Notes: generated by a model not told the origin, from the letters alone. DNA of 64,000 nt from Bidens hawaiensis (GCA_021521415.1 JAIQDT010001949.1:62001-126000); one strand, 5' to 3'; shown: positions 11,731-24,375, numbered from the stretch's first letter. A program made the numbers and translations.

Positions 11731-13302
11731 TGACGTGTGCGAATATATATATATAAAATTTTAAATAAAAGTTTCACATAAATCGGGTTTTAAAAATGGT
11801 TTTCACCAACAACCAACCCACACACGAAAGGCAAGTGTACCTATCGTTTGTAGCAAAGTATCGGTAAGAACCGAGTGTCAATCCATGGACACGGTGAACT
11901 TTTGATACTAAATCTTTGTAATTAATTTAACCGAACAAGCAATCTAATTGGATTTTTCAAGTAACTAAACTAGCATACAACAATAACAAAGGAAATAAAA
12001 TACAACTAACAATCAATCCAAACAAAGCTACTTAGACTATGCATCCACTTAAACTTAGTGACAAAATAACAATGATAATGGCAAACATCATGTATTAAGC
12101 ATCAATATCAAATTCCAATCAAGGCAACCTAATACTAGCAACATAACATCATGATGGGTATTCAACAAGTTATTAACCATTGACTAGTAAGTTTGTCAAA
12201 ACTACCTAATCTCACAATTAAAGAAAAGCTAGCATGAAAACAACAAACTAACCACCTAAAATCATGTAAAATAGACAAGTTCAAGAACACTAGTTAAACA
12301 CATGAATCTTTTAATTAGCAAAATATAAACTAAGAATTTTGGCCTTAATCTCTAGCAAACATCAACCAACTCAAAGAATCATGTTATCACCATACAATTT
12401 TCCAATATCAAGTGATGGTTTCATACTTGTTAAAATTCATAACCAAGTTAATTTTCATTAGTCATTCATAACTTAGTGATATAAACAAAGTATGCATACA
12501 CAAACTAAGTTCATAAACAAAGACTCAACACATAGTTTTCCAACATATTATGGCTAAGCATCTATCAAACTAACAAGACTAGGAGTTAAAACAAGCATTC
12601 AACCATTAAACTCTATTCAAGAACATTTTATAAACTTGAAGAACACCAACTTGCCAAAATCATGCATAGATAAATATCACATAAGCAAAAGTTTCAACAT
12701 AATCTAAGCAACAAGAGTATTTAGCCCATAAGGCTTAATACAACAACCAAAATCAAAGTAATCTTACAAAACATTGTCAAGAACAAAAGATTGCAAACTA
12801 AGATGAATGATGATTGCTACTTGAAAGGATGATCATGCAAGATGGAAGCCTTGAATTCTCTCTAACAGACACACAACAAATTTCCAGCAATTTCAGAGAA
12901 ATCCCCCAAGGCTCCACACTTGAAATGGAGGTAATGGAGGTGTATTTATGCTTTCTGGACGTCTGGCACGGGCCCATGCACGGTCGTCCATATAAGTGGA
13001 AAGTCAACCCTATGCTTTTGTCTGACCAAAAAGTCAGATTTCTCTGTTCTGGCACGGTCAAGCACGGTCGTGCAGGTCTTGCACGGGCGTCCGCACGGGC
13101 ATGCACGGTCGTGCAGGTCTGGCAGAATGCTATTTTTGCCTCCGAAACGGCATCTTTTCGTGTTTTCTTTGTCGAGCGGGCGCCCGGACCTGCAAATTCA
13201 CAAATAACTCAAATAAGTACCTAAAACAATGAATTTGCATGGAGTTCGGTATAAATATGAGGTTAATTCAATGCAATAAGATGTACACTTTGTGTTATAT
13301 CA
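11731..13302 (-). repeat. Gypsy-1 3' LTR
   Basis: Near-identical to 22800-24370. It includes a GC-rich block (about 12960-13130) with repeated GCACGGTCGTGCAGG words in an otherwise AT-rich LTR. Open frames of 136 and 102 codons inside it appear in both LTRs and are not taken as genes. Confidence 0.88.
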
Positions 13303-14904
13303 AACATCCCCACACTTGAACTTTGCTTGTCCTCAAGCAAATAAAACAAACTCCACAATAGCAATAATAACCCGTAAGAAATAATCATTCAATTCTTTAA
13401 TAAATCAAGTAAGCATTGTATATATATCCAAACAAACCTAATAAGAATGAAGACATAATCTAGGGAACATTACAAATTCATCAAATTCCCACCTTGCAAA
13501 CCTCACAATGTTCACTCATATACTCGGCTATATTTAGTGATCATGCGTGTAATAGTGCCTGTTGAGAACACTCGATGCCAAGACGATGACTAAGCACGGC
13601 ATAGGCTTGTTTAAGGGTCAAATCCAACCGACACATACATGGCATAAAACACGAGTACTTGAGGATTGTAACTTGGCTTAGGGTTAGGGTGAGGAATTTT
13701 TGGGAAAAGTGGCTAAACGGCTAGAAAATCCGGAACTAAGTTAGCTATAAAACAAAATCTAACTAACTAAACCAAATGGTTTAAACGGGCCGAGAGCTAA
13801 CAAACCAAAAATTGCTCTTTGAAATCAAGTTTCACCTACAATATGATGAACTAACTTCTAATTCTTCTATTCTTTTCTTGTAAGGATTTTTTTTTTGTTG
13901 CCAACCTAAAAACTTTACATACAAACTTGCAAGATAGCATTGTGCTTTCCCAAGTGAACAAAATACAATTTGAAAGAAATACAAAATTAAACTAACTAAC
14001 TTAGCCGAACCGGATTTCTAACCAAAAATGGGTGAAAACATAAAAGGCTATATGGCTAAGTGGCGATAAAATAGGGTGAAAAAGAAAAACACACAGGAAA
14101 AGGCTAAACATGGGCTACTAAGCGGATAATGTGTGTAAGGAAAATATAAATGGAAAAATGGCTAGACAAAGAGTTTATTCTAAATTCCTTAATGGTTTAT
14201 GCCATGTATATGTATATGATTTTAAAATGAAATCCCAAAAACAAGGTCTACCTTACAATAATCACCAGGCTCACTCAATTGCCCGCAAAAACATGAGCAA
14301 AAACAACTGACAAGGCAAACTAACGGAAACGGGCGGATTGGGTAACTTTTGCAAGGTAAGAATGTGAATCTTGTGTGTCATGCTTAAAGGTACGTCTTTT
14401 TAAATATTTTTGGCTTGAATGTCGTAAAGATTTGTGCTTTGACAAAACAATTAAAGTTGAATTAAAATTGCTTAGTGGTTATTATTTGCTACAAAAATTT
14501 TCTTAGGAATTTTGCAAAAAAAATTTAAATTTGGACAAACAAAATTCATAAAATTCCCTCCCCACACTTGAATTGTGCAACTCCCTCGTTGCACAGCAAA
14601 AAACTATAAAAGTAAGTGCAAAAGAGAGAACAGAAAACTCCCCTGAAAAATGCAAAACTGCCAGACCAGAGACCTGGTTAGATCCAAGTGAAAATCCGGA
14701 AACGCCAATTGTGCAATAGGACCACCTGCAATGATAAAGCAAGACAAGACAAAACCACACCAGAACAACAGAATGCAAAATAAAATCCAAAACACATCCA
14801 AAGATAACATTCATCATAAACCCGAAAGAGAAAAAGTCTACACAATACAATGAAAACTACCTAAGTCTAGAAAACACACATAAAAAGAAACTGCTAATCA
14901 TCAT
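13303..14904 (-). other. Gypsy-1 3' untranslated region with polypurine tract
   Basis: Next to the LTR, 13303-13340 is the reverse complement of GAGGACAAGCAAAG...CAAGTGTGGGG, the polypurine phrase typical of Athila/Tat elements. A second CCCCACACTTGAA occurs at about 14561, so the GTGTGGGG phrase is present twice. The rest shows no domain, although short frames (for instance 14503-14850) are open. Confidence 0.6.
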
Positions 14905-16290
14905 TCATGTCATCGAAAACTGAGCCAGTAGGCTCCGGGTCCCGGTTCGCGAACAGGGAAGTACCATACGATCAGCGGGCATGGTGAACTGGCCGGATTG
15001 CACTAGAGGGCTCGGAGGGTGGTCAAAGAACGGGCCAAAGGAAGGACCAGGCGGGGAGAACTGCACGTCAAAGGGGGGCGGATGCATGCCCGAAGGGTGA
15101 CTCGATGAAGTGTCGTAGGACCACGAAGGTGCATCGGGAACCGTGAAACCGCTGTGTGTAGCGTGAGCCTGACCGTATGCGTACAACCACTCGAAACCTC
15201 GGCGTGTGTAATCGGCGGTATAGTCGATCAGGCCCCGCTGATTGATCTGCTCGGCCCGGAACTGCTCCTGAGCAAGCTGGAACTGCTCCTGGTTGAGGCT
15301 AAACTGGTCAAACCTCTGCCATAGATGTTCATAGTCCAGCGGTATCGGACCTGGCTGTGGCTCCTCCTGACCATGCATGTCATCGTCATCAGCAGGGGGT
15401 AGCGGGTCCCAAATGCGACCCTGCCTGTCAACCAATCTGGTCCGGTTCCCTACCGCCCTCACAATCCTCATTGCCCGGAGTCGGGACATATCCATAAGAA
15501 TTCCCTCGCCCATCATCGTCAAATTCTGAGCAGCCGGTAAGTCCATAACTCCAAGTCGATGGGCGAGTTCAGTGATGAGCATCCCAGCACAAATGGAACT
15601 ACCAGAAGTGGTCCCACCCGCTCGACTGAAACATTCGGCCACACTAAACCTAAGATTACAATCATGCCCGTCAATAATGCAATATAAGTGAAAAAGATCT
15701 CGAGCCACGACATTACCCACACTATCACCGCGGGCCCCAATGCAATAAAGAACACAATGATGCAATAGGCAGTGTAGGGGGTCTAAAAGTAGTGTGTCCT
15801 TTGACGAACGGCCGTCATGCGGTTCTCCAGCAACCCACATCCAAAAGGTGTGCCTCTCCTCCGAACTCGGGAAATCCCTCAATCCCTCAAACATATCAGT
15901 CTCAATCTCCTCATCGGTATAAAGACCCATGGTGCTAGCCAGGGTGGCGAGCGACCACGTATCCCACTTTCCCCCCAAGCGAAACCGGACCCCATTATTA
16001 CTGTCATTAGGATCCATAATCAGGGGGTCCATAAAGAAGGAAGATAAGAACTCTAAAGTAAGCTCGAGAAAGACGGGCCGACGAATAAAGAGAAGCCGCC
16101 TCCACGGTGCTGTAAGTAATGCATCAAAATGCTCACGCTGGTTTATGTGTTCCAACGTCTCATAGCACGGGATGCGTCTCATCACGAACTTACTCCTCCT
16201 CGACCACAGTTCAGCGAAACGTTCACGAACGGTGCTGCTCCTGTCATCATTCCTAGTAAACCGGCATAACGGGTGCCTGCGGCCTGACAT
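14905..16290 (-). CDS. Extra ORF downstream of integrase (Athila ORF, env position)
   Basis: An intact 461-residue frame with start MSGRRHPLCRF. The N-terminal two thirds (ERFAELWSRRSKFVMRRIPC, LELTLEFLSSF, FRLGGKWDTWSLATLASTMG) resemble the Athila ORF-1 type protein, a plant-only family of unknown function. The last third is rich in Gln, Pro and Ser (FSLNQEQFQLAQEQFRAEQ, then HPSGMHPPPF...PGPSFGPFF), likely disordered. No clear signal peptide or transmembrane segment is visible, so an envelope role has no support beyond its position after integrase. It is the only long undamaged frame in this element while gag and pol are broken. Confidence 0.75.
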   Translation of the reverse strand: MSGRRHPLCRFTRNDDRSSTVRERFAELWSRRSKFVMRRIPCYETLEHINQREHFDALLTAPWRRLLFIRRPVFLELTLEFLSSFFMDPLIMDPNDSNNGVRFRLGGKWDTWSLATLASTMGLYTDEEIETDMFEGLRDFPSSEERHTFWMWVAGEPHDGRSSKDTLLLDPLHCLLHHCVLYCIGARGDSVGNVVARDLFHLYCIIDGHDCNLRFSVAECFSRAGGTTSGSSICAGMLITELAHRLGVMDLPAAQNLTMMGEGILMDMSRLRAMRIVRAVGNRTRLVDRQGRIWDPLPPADDDDMHGQEEPQPGPIPLDYEHLWQRFDQFSLNQEQFQLAQEQFRAEQINQRGLIDYTADYTRRGFEWLYAYGQAHATHSGFTVPDAPSWSYDTSSSHPSGMHPPPFDVQFSPPGPSFGPFFDHPPSPLVQSGQFTMPADRMVLPCSRTGTRSLLAQFSMT

Positions 16291-17261
16291 CTGTCAAACA
16301 AGAGATGAATAAGCAAAAATGGACAAAGGAAAACGAGAAACGGGTTGATTGACTCTTTGGCATGGTCATGCCAAAAGCAGTGCAAGGTAGTGCGAACTGA
16401 CAGGACCATGCACAGTGGCTTCAGAGAACAGACTTGTCAACTGGGGAATTCTGGGCGGAAAAATGACCGTGTACGGCCGTGTCGGTGACCGTGCAACTCG
16501 GCGAAATCTGTCCAAATCAGGCCAACAAACTTCCGATGACAAAACCACCATGCATGGTCGTGCGGGACCGTGCTGGCGGTCGTGCAACAGTAACAGAGAC
16601 TGTGTAGACGACGGTTTGTCGTCGGAAAACACCCCAATTGACCAAAATCAACGCAATCAAGCCCAATGCAGTAAAAAACAACCCAAAAACTAACCAAAAT
16701 AACAAGAAATTAGGGTAAATCCGACTCAAAAGTGTTAGGGTTGGAAAAACCCCAATTACTTCAAGAACAAACCCTAGAATCTATAAAAACAAGGAGAAGG
16801 AAGATGGAAAGGAAGATTAAACATACCTTTGGTGTGAAAATCCGGTAAAGAACAAGAGATTCGAGGGTTAGGGGGTCGGAACCGGTTGTTGGGGGTGTGA
16901 ATGGATGAGAATGGTGGTAGGTAGGCACAAGATAAGTTTAAAACCCGTCTGCACGGTTTCCAAAGTAATCCGCAAGGTCGTGCGGGGTCGTGCAGTTGAC
17001 CGTGCAAGGTCGTTTTGACCTGCCAATTCTCATTCTGCCAATTTGGCAGTATTCCACTCAATTCCAAACCAAAATGGTTCCCAATTCTGACCATTATGAG
17101 CCCTAACCCATAATCTTTGGCTCAAGGAACGAAACTGGTAAGAAACAAGGATAGCTTAACTCTTCGAAAACAAACAAGAATAAAACAAACACGCAAAATC
17201 TACAAAGTCCAAAACATGCTAAATTTTGACTGAGTCGATAGCTAGACTCACACTCCACACA
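16291..17261. other. Gypsy-1 spacer between integrase and extra ORF
   Basis: Non-coding spacer. Two GC-rich clusters of GGTCGTGC/GCACGACC words lie at about 16440-16595 and 16960-17020, like those in the LTRs. Short overlapping frames on both strands (75-106 codons) look like by-products of this composition. It may hold the leader and splice site for a subgenomic RNA of the extra ORF, but no signal can be assigned. Confidence 0.45.
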
Positions 17262-18867
17262 CTAGATCATGGGGTGGAGGTCGAAAACCTCCAAAACAGT
17301 CTCCACCGGCTCACCCAAATAGTGTTTCAAACGGTGACCGTTCACCTTGAAGATGCGTCCATCCTCATGGTCAATCTCAACGGTACCGTACTCGAACACC
17401 TGTCTCACACTAAAGGGGCCGGACCATCGGGATTTCAACTTCCCGGGGAATAAACGAAGGCGAGAATTGTAAAGCAAAACACGATCGCCCGCTTGGAATT
17501 GTTTGTGGTCCTTCACCGGGGCGTCATGAAGCTTCTTGATCCTCTCCTTGTAAATCCGTGAATTCTCATAAGCTTGGCCTCTCAACTCCTCAAGCTCATG
17601 CAACTGACCCATCCTGTTTTTACCCGCGCAAGCAAGATCAAGATTCACACATTTCAATGCCCAATATGCCTTATGCTCGAGCTCAACAGGGAGATGACAC
17701 GCTTTCCCGTACACCAATTTGAACGGTGTCGTACCAATCGGTGTCTTGTAAGCGGTACGGAAAGCCCACTGTGCGTCATCTAATTTTTCGGACCAATCCT
17801 TACGGTTCTGACTAACCGTCTTCTCCAAAATCCTCTTGATGCCCCTATTCGTGACCTCAACCTGCCCACTCGTCTGCAGGTGATATGGTGTAGAGAAGTG
17901 ATGATGGACACCATACCGGGACAATGCCTTTTCCAACTGGGCATTACAAAAATGTGTCCCTCGGTCACTAATCGGTGCTTTGGGGGCACCAAAGCGGGAG
18001 AACAACTTCTTCAAGAATTTCACCACCGACCTAGTATCATTTGTGGGCAAGGCTTGCGCTTCCACCCATTTCGAAACATAATCAACGGCTATTAGGATGT
18101 AACGATGGCTAAAAGAAGTCGGGAAAGGTCCCATGAAGTCGATGCCCCAGACATCAAAAACCTCGCAGACCTGAATCGGTCGCCGGGGCATCTCGTCTCG
18201 TGATGAGATGTTGCTCGCCCTCTGGCAAGCATCACAAGAATGCACCATGTCATGAGCATCACGGAAGATGGTTGGCCAGAAGAAACCGACGTCAAAGACC
18301 TTCGCCGTGGATGTGGCTCCATGGTGTCCTCTGGTCGGGCCCTCGTGGCAGTGTTTCAAGATCTTTCGAGCCTCATCTCCATACACACACCTACGCACGA
18401 GCTGATCAGCACCAACACGAAACAAGTAAGGATCCTCCCAGAAATAATGCTTCACATCAGAAAAGAATTTCTTCTTTTTCTGGTGAGTAAGACCCTTAAG
18501 CACGATCCCACTAGCAAGAAAAATCGCAATGTCAGCGAACCAAGGGTGATCATCATCCCGTGTCTCGATATGCATGAGGAACTCGTGGGGGAAATTGACA
18601 TTTATGTGGACCCCCACTTGTTCCGATGAAGCTGAGCACTCAAGACGGGAGAGATGGTCGGCCGCGACATTCTCAGCACCCTTTTTGTCACGGATCTCAA
18701 TGTCAAACTCCTGCAGCAGTAAAATCCAACGAATAAGTCTCGGCTTCGCATCTTGTTTACTTTTACAGATAACAAAGGGCTACATGATCCATGAACACAA
18801 TGGTCTTGGAAAGGACAAGATAAGACCGAAATTTATCGAATGCGTAGACAACAGCAAGGAGCTCCTT
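17262..18867 (-). pseudogene. Gypsy-1 RNase H remnant and integrase
   Basis: Integrase is open for 451 codons (17262-18617). It has an HHCC zinc module ([12 protein letters not shown] ... CDACQR) and the DDE triad in context ([35 protein letters not shown]), then a C-terminal domain ending [15 protein letters not shown]. The upstream RNase H stretch (18618-18867) is broken. A stop codon immediately follows the RT frame (end YTTT), and a frameshift follows in the DHVAL region near 18780. The integrase itself looks undamaged, but it cannot be reached by translation from gag. Confidence 0.85.
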
Positions 18868-19911
18868 TTAAGTGGTCGTGTAATGCTCCCGCGCATCTTT
18901 CAGTGTCCTACTCGCATAATAAATCGGGTGAAAATGCTTATTCCGCCTTTGACCTAAGACCGCCCCGACTGCAAAGTCACTCACGTCACACATCAACTCG
19001 AAAGGTAAGGACCAGTCGGGGGCAACCATGATAGGGGCATTCACCAATTTCTTCTTCAAAAGCTCGAACGCCTGAAGACATTCGGAGGAGAAAACGAACG
19101 GGGCATCTTTCTCGAGGAGTTTCGTCATCGGGCGGGCGATTTGGGAAAATTCCTTTATGAATCGCCGATAAAATCCCGCGTGACCGAGAAAACTCCTAAT
19201 AGGCTTCACCGAATTTGGTGGCGGAAGCTTTGAAATGGTATCAATTTTGGCTCGATCAACCTCAAGCCCCGCCTGTGAAATCTTATGCCCTAACACAATG
19301 CCCTCCTTCACCATGAAGTGGCATTTCTCCCAATTAAGAACAAGGTTGGCCTCCTCACATCGGGCCCACATTCTCTCCAAATTTCTCAAACAATGATCAA
19401 AAGAACTCCCGAAAACCGAAAAATCATCCATGAAAACCTCCATGGAGTCCTCGATCATATCATGAAAAATCGCCACCATACATCTCTGAAAGGTGGCTGG
19501 GGCATTACACAGTCCAAAGGGCATCCGCCGGTAGGAGAATGTGCCATAGGGACATGTGAATGTCATCTTCTCCTGATCCTCAGGAGAGATGGGGATCTGA
19601 AAGTATCCCGAGAAACCGTCAAGAAAGCAATAGTACATCTTTCCCGAGAGTCGCTCCAACATCTGGTCAATGAAGGGGAGTGGAAAATGGTCTTTTCTCG
19701 TGGTATCGTTGAGTTTGCGGTAGTCAATGCAAACTCTCCATCCCGTGACAGTACGTGTAGGAATCAACTCGTTTTTTTCGTTCACAACAACCGTCATAAC
19801 GTCATGCATATTAGGGTTGAGACGCCGTTGGTGCTGCACATCGGGTTTATACTCCTCCTCCATCAAGATCTTATGGGTACAAAAGGATGGACTGTTCCCT
19901 TTTATATCCAT
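18868..19911 (-). pseudogene. Gypsy-1 reverse transcriptase
   Basis: The open frame holds RT motifs in order: GWRVCIDYRKLND, HFPLPFIDQMLERL, FLDGFSGYFQI, RRMPFGLCNAPATFQRCM, catalytic FMDDFSVFGSSF, then FYRRFIKEFS and the start of RNase H (DFAVGAVLGQR, HPIYYASRTL). Motif order and the FMDDF form fit Athila/Tat gypsy RT. It ends at an in-frame TAA where RNase H should continue, and the join to the gag-protease frame on its 5' side is also out of frame. Confidence 0.85.
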
Positions 19912-19917
19912 GATCTT

Positions 19918-22519
19918 CTAGGCGATCGCGTGCTTATGCCTCTTCAGAACCGTGAGCAACTTCACCTTCTCCTCATTCGACAAACTAGCAGGAATGATAA
20001 CAAGCAAGCGGGACCTATCCTCCAAATGGGACAGGAGTTCCTTTAGCTCGATAGATGGTGGGTCCACAACAGAGGGTTTTGCCTTAGGCTCGGCAACGCG
20101 ATCAACATCCGCAATCCTCTCTAAACACTCAGGAGGCTCGTGGTCTACACCACAGACCAACTCCTCAATCAGAGGTCCACTAACCAAGTCAGAAACCTCT
20201 CTAAAACATAACTGAGTATCCAAAGAGTCCTCCTCACACGTGTCCTGTATGTGCTCACAAACACAAGAATCAATGGTATCAATGCAGAGCACGTCATCAT
20301 GATCATGTGGATGGCGCATGGGTCTCCTAATATCAAAGGTAACCTCCTCGTCTCCAACTCTAAGAGTGAGTCTGCCGGTGCAGACATCGATGAGAGCTCT
20401 AGCAGTGGCTAGGAAAGGACGACCTAAGATGAGTGGTACATTTTTATCCTCATCCATGTCCAAGATCACAAAGTCAACAGGAAACACAAATTTTTCGATT
20501 TTTACAAGCATATTCTCAACTATACCTCTCGGGTATTTCACCGAGCGGTCGGAAAGCTGAATGCTCATGCGAGTAGGGTTAGGCTCACCTAGGTCTAGCT
20601 TTGCAAAAACAGAGTAAGGCATCAAGTTTATGCTAGCACCTAGGTCGTCTAAAGCATTACTAACCGACAAACTACCGATCAAACATGGAATGGTAAAACT
20701 GCCCGGATCGGTCATTTTTTTGGGCAGTTTATTCTGAAGAACCGCTGAACACTCCTCATTCAAAGTCACACAAGAAAGCTCCTCTAATTTCTTCTTATTC
20801 GAGAGGACCTCTTTCAGAAACTCAGCATACTTAGGCATTTCTTTCAACGCATCGAGAAACGGAAGATTAATGTGAAGCTGCTTAAAAAGTTCTAATAACT
20901 TCCCGTACTGTTCTTCCATCTTCTGTTTCTTCAAACGGCCTGGGTATGGAATGGGGGGAACATAAGTCCTGACTGGCTCACTGGTTTGCACAGTAATTTC
21001 TGGGGTTAACCTCGGGTGCACCTCACCAGGAGTCTCAGTCTCGATCTCATCGGCAATCGGTTTTGGTGTGGAAACCGATGCATCAACAGGAATGGTGGAT
21101 CTACCACTCCTTAGGGTAATAGCCTTAGCCTTGGCATTCGGATTAATATCGGTGTTACTCGGAAGGCTACCCTGTGGTCTCGTAGAGAGGAGCTGAGCAA
21201 TCTGTCCAACCTGATTCTCAATGGACTGAATGGACGCTTTCTGATTCCTCAACTCGAGATCGTGTCTCTGGAGAGTCTCATCAATCTTCAAGTTCCTTTG
21301 TTCAGCCAGTTTGTTTGAGGTCTCGGTTTTAGCCAAAAGCTGAGTCAAAAGATTTTCAACACTAGACCCACCACTAGACTGACCACTACTGCTGGAACCC
21401 TGAAACTGAGGCTTTTGCTGGTAAGATTGGTTCTGGGATTGATTTTGGTAATTTGGATTTCGGTTAAACCTCGGTGGCTTTTGATTTTGACTCTGACTGC
21501 CACCACCATCTTTCCAGCTGAAATTTGGGTGGTTTCTCCATCCCGGGTTATAAGAGTTGCTATATGCATTGTTTTGGCGGCCTACAAAGTCAACATCCTC
21601 CACCACCATGGCCTGCTGGCACTGACTGGTCTGGTGTTTCCCGTCACACACCCTATAACGAGAGCTAGACTTAGCCAGATCGGATTGCATCTGGTCAAAT
21701 CTTTTGGTAAAGGCTTCTAACTGAGCGGAGACAAGAGTATTGGAATCGACATGAAGAACACCCTTAGTGGAAGGAATACTACGAGGCGGATTATATGGAA
21801 AACTCTTGTTAGCAGCTTGCTCCAAAACATCCAACGCCTCATTGGGAGTACACCTACCGAAATCTCCTCCTGCAACCTGATCAACGGCCTGCTTCTGTGC
21901 TCCAGATAAAGCATCAAAGAACGTACGACACTGAAGACCGCGACTCAAACCGTGATGAGGAAATTTTCTCATCAAGCCCTTAAACCTCACCCATGCAGCA
22001 TGCAATGACTCATCCATCTTCCACACGGAAACTAGTGATTTTTGACCGATATCTAGCGGTTTTATCAGGTGGAAAGTACTGAAGAAGAAACTGATCAACC
22101 AATTGATCCTAAGTGGTGATGGAACCGGAAGGGAGTGCCTCTAACCACTCCAAGGCAGCCCCGCGAAGTGAGAATGGAAAAAGTCGGAGTCTCACGGTAT
22201 CGTCCGTAAACCCCTGAATTTTGAATGTCGCACATAATCGAAGGAAATGCGCAACATGAGAATGAGGGTCCTCGTTCGTGAGGCCATGGAAAGAAACAGA
22301 ATTTTCGACCATATGAATAATACTCGACTTGATCTCGAAACTCACGGTAATCTCGGGCTCCCTAACACCGCTGCCATAGCCATTAAGTGACGGCTTGGCG
22401 AAGTCGTCCATGTGACCTTGATTGTTCGGGTCCGCCATTTCTTCAACCTCGGGATTCGCGTCGTCCTCCACAACTTCGTTTTCAATGACCTCGGCAATTT
22501 CTCGTGCTCTCCTCCTCAC
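19918..22519 (-). pseudogene. Gypsy-1 gag and aspartic protease
   Basis: Two frames, 22109-22519 and 19918-22098, separated by an in-frame TAG at a conserved Trp position just before DQLVDQF. Gag holds FHGLTNEDPHSHVAHFLRLC and LRGAALEWLEALPSGS, then a Gln/Asn-rich stretch with a zinc-knuckle remnant (VCDGKHQTSQC, in which the first Cys is missing). The protease lies at about 20370-20760 with DDLGASINLMPYSVF and LGRPFLATARALID. The single nonsense change would stop gag after about 136 residues. Confidence 0.85.
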
Positions 22520-22776
22520 ACCTTTTCGAAGATGTTGCTCGGGTTCAGAAAAGGGGGAAAAAATATCAGGACCAGGTGTGGTAGACGTGCATCACCCGAA
22601 AGAAATGCTGAATGGAAACAAAAAAGACACGGAAAACTACCTAAAAAATATAACTACTAAAATAAAATAAAATAAAATAAGATGAATAAAAATGAAATAG
22701 ACTAAAATAACATAGAGCAAAAATATCAACAAGGCAAACCATATACTCGTATCATTTTCAAAAGTAAAACACCGTG

Positions 22777-22794
22777 TCCCCGGCAATGGCGCCA
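22777..22794 (-). promoter_or_regulatory. Gypsy-1 primer-binding site (tRNA-Asp type)
   Basis: On the minus strand TGGCGCCATTGCCGGGGA follows the 5' LTR after a few bases. This is the primer-binding phrase of Athila and related gypsy elements, complementary to the 3' end of an Asp tRNA, with one departure from the common wording (A for G in the middle). Confidence 0.85.
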
Positions 22795-22799
22795 AAAAC

Positions 22800-24370
22800 T
22801 TAGCGTGTGCGAATATATATATAAAATTTTAAATAAAAGTTTCACATAAATCGGGTTTTAAAAATGGTTTTCACCAACAACCAACCCACACACGAAAGGC
22901 AAGTGTACCTATCGTTTGTAGCAAAGTATCGGTAAGAACCGAGTGTCAATCCATGGACACGGTGAACTTTTGATACTAAATCTTTGTAATTAATTTAACC
23001 GAACAAGCAATCTAATTGGATTTTTCAAGTAACTAAACTAGCATACAACAATAACAAAGGAAATAAAATACAACTAACAATCAATCCAAACAAAGCTACT
23101 TAGACTATGCATCCACTTAAACTTAGTGACAAAATAACAATGATAATGGCAAACATCATGTATTAAGCATCAATATCAAATTCCAATCAAGGCAACCTAA
23201 TACTAGCAACATAACATCATGATGGGTATTCAACAAGTTATTAACCATTGACTAGTAAGTTTGTCAAAACTACCTAATCTCACAATTAAAGAAAAGCTAG
23301 CATGAAAACAACAAACTAACCACCTAAAATCATGTAAAATAGACAAGTTCAAGAACACTAGTTAAACACATGAATCTTTTAATTAGCAAAATATAAACTA
23401 AGAATTTTGGCCTTAATCTCTAGCAAACATCAACCAACTCAAAGAATCATGTTATCACCATACAATTTTCCAATATCAAGTGATGGTTTCATACTTGTTA
23501 AAATTCATAACCAAGTTAATTTTCACTAGTCATTCCTAACTTAGTGATATAAACAAAGTATGCATACACAAACTAAGTTCATAAACAAAGACTCAACACA
23601 TAGTTTTCCAACATATTATGGCTAAGCATCTATCAAACTAACAAGACTAGGAGTTAAAACAAGCATTCAACCATTAAACTCTATTCAAGAACATTTTATA
23701 AACTTGAAGAACACCAACTTGCCAAAATCATGCATAGATAAATATCACATAAGCAAAAGTTTCAACATAATCTAAGCAACAAGAGTATTTAGCCCATAAG
23801 GCTTAATACAACAACCAAAATCAAAGTAATCTTACAAAACATTGTCAAGAACAAAAGATTGCAAACTAAGATGAATGATGATTGCTACTTGAAAGGATGA
23901 TCATGCAAGATGGAAGCCTTGAATTCTCTCTAACAGACACACAACAAATTTCCAGCAATTTCAGAGAAATCCCCCAAGGCTCCACACTTGAAATGGAGGT
24001 AATGGAGGTGTATTTATGCTTTCTGGACGTCTGGCACGGGCCCATGCACGGTCGTCCATATAAGTGGAAAGTCAACCCTATGCTTTTGTCTGACCAAAAA
24101 GTCAGATTTCTCTGTTCTGGCACGGTCAAGCACGGTCGTGCAGGTCTTGCACGGGCGTCCGCACGGGCATGCACGGTCGTGCAGGTCTGGCAGAATGCTA
24201 TTTTTGCCTCCGAAACGGCATCTTTTCGTGTTTTCTTTGTCGAGCGGGCGCCCGGACCTGCAAATTCACAAATAACTCAAATAAGTACCTAAAACAATGA
24301 ATTTGCATGGAGTTCAGTATAAATATGAGGTTAATTCGATGCAATAAGATGTACACTTTGTGTTACATCA
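22800..24370 (-). repeat. Gypsy-1 5' LTR
   Basis: Near-identical to 11731-13302. It differs at the inner border (TTAGCG against TGACG), two sites near 23525-23536, and three near 24316-24366. Ends CATCA next to the ATCAC duplication. Confidence 0.88.
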
Positions 24371-24375
24371 ATCAC

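Larger units (their letters stand above)
11731..24370 (-). mobile_element. Athila-like Ty3/gypsy retrotransposon (Gypsy-1), young
   Basis: 12.64 kb with LTRs of 1.57 kb, flanked by ATCAC at 11726-11730 and 24371-24375. Minus-strand order is LTR, primer site (22777-22794), gag-protease, RT, RNase H, integrase, an extra 461-codon frame, a polypurine region, LTR. This order with an extra gene after integrase, an Asp-tRNA type primer site and a DLGAS protease fits the Athila/Tat branch. The two LTRs differ at only about five to ten positions by eye, so the insertion is recent, yet gag and pol carry nonsense changes and frameshifts. It sits in the copia pol linker. Confidence 0.9.

Noticed and set aside
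12814..13224. 136-codon ORF, repeated at 23882-24292
   Set aside because: It lies wholly inside the two LTRs of Gypsy-1; identity between copies follows from LTR identity and it has no domain.
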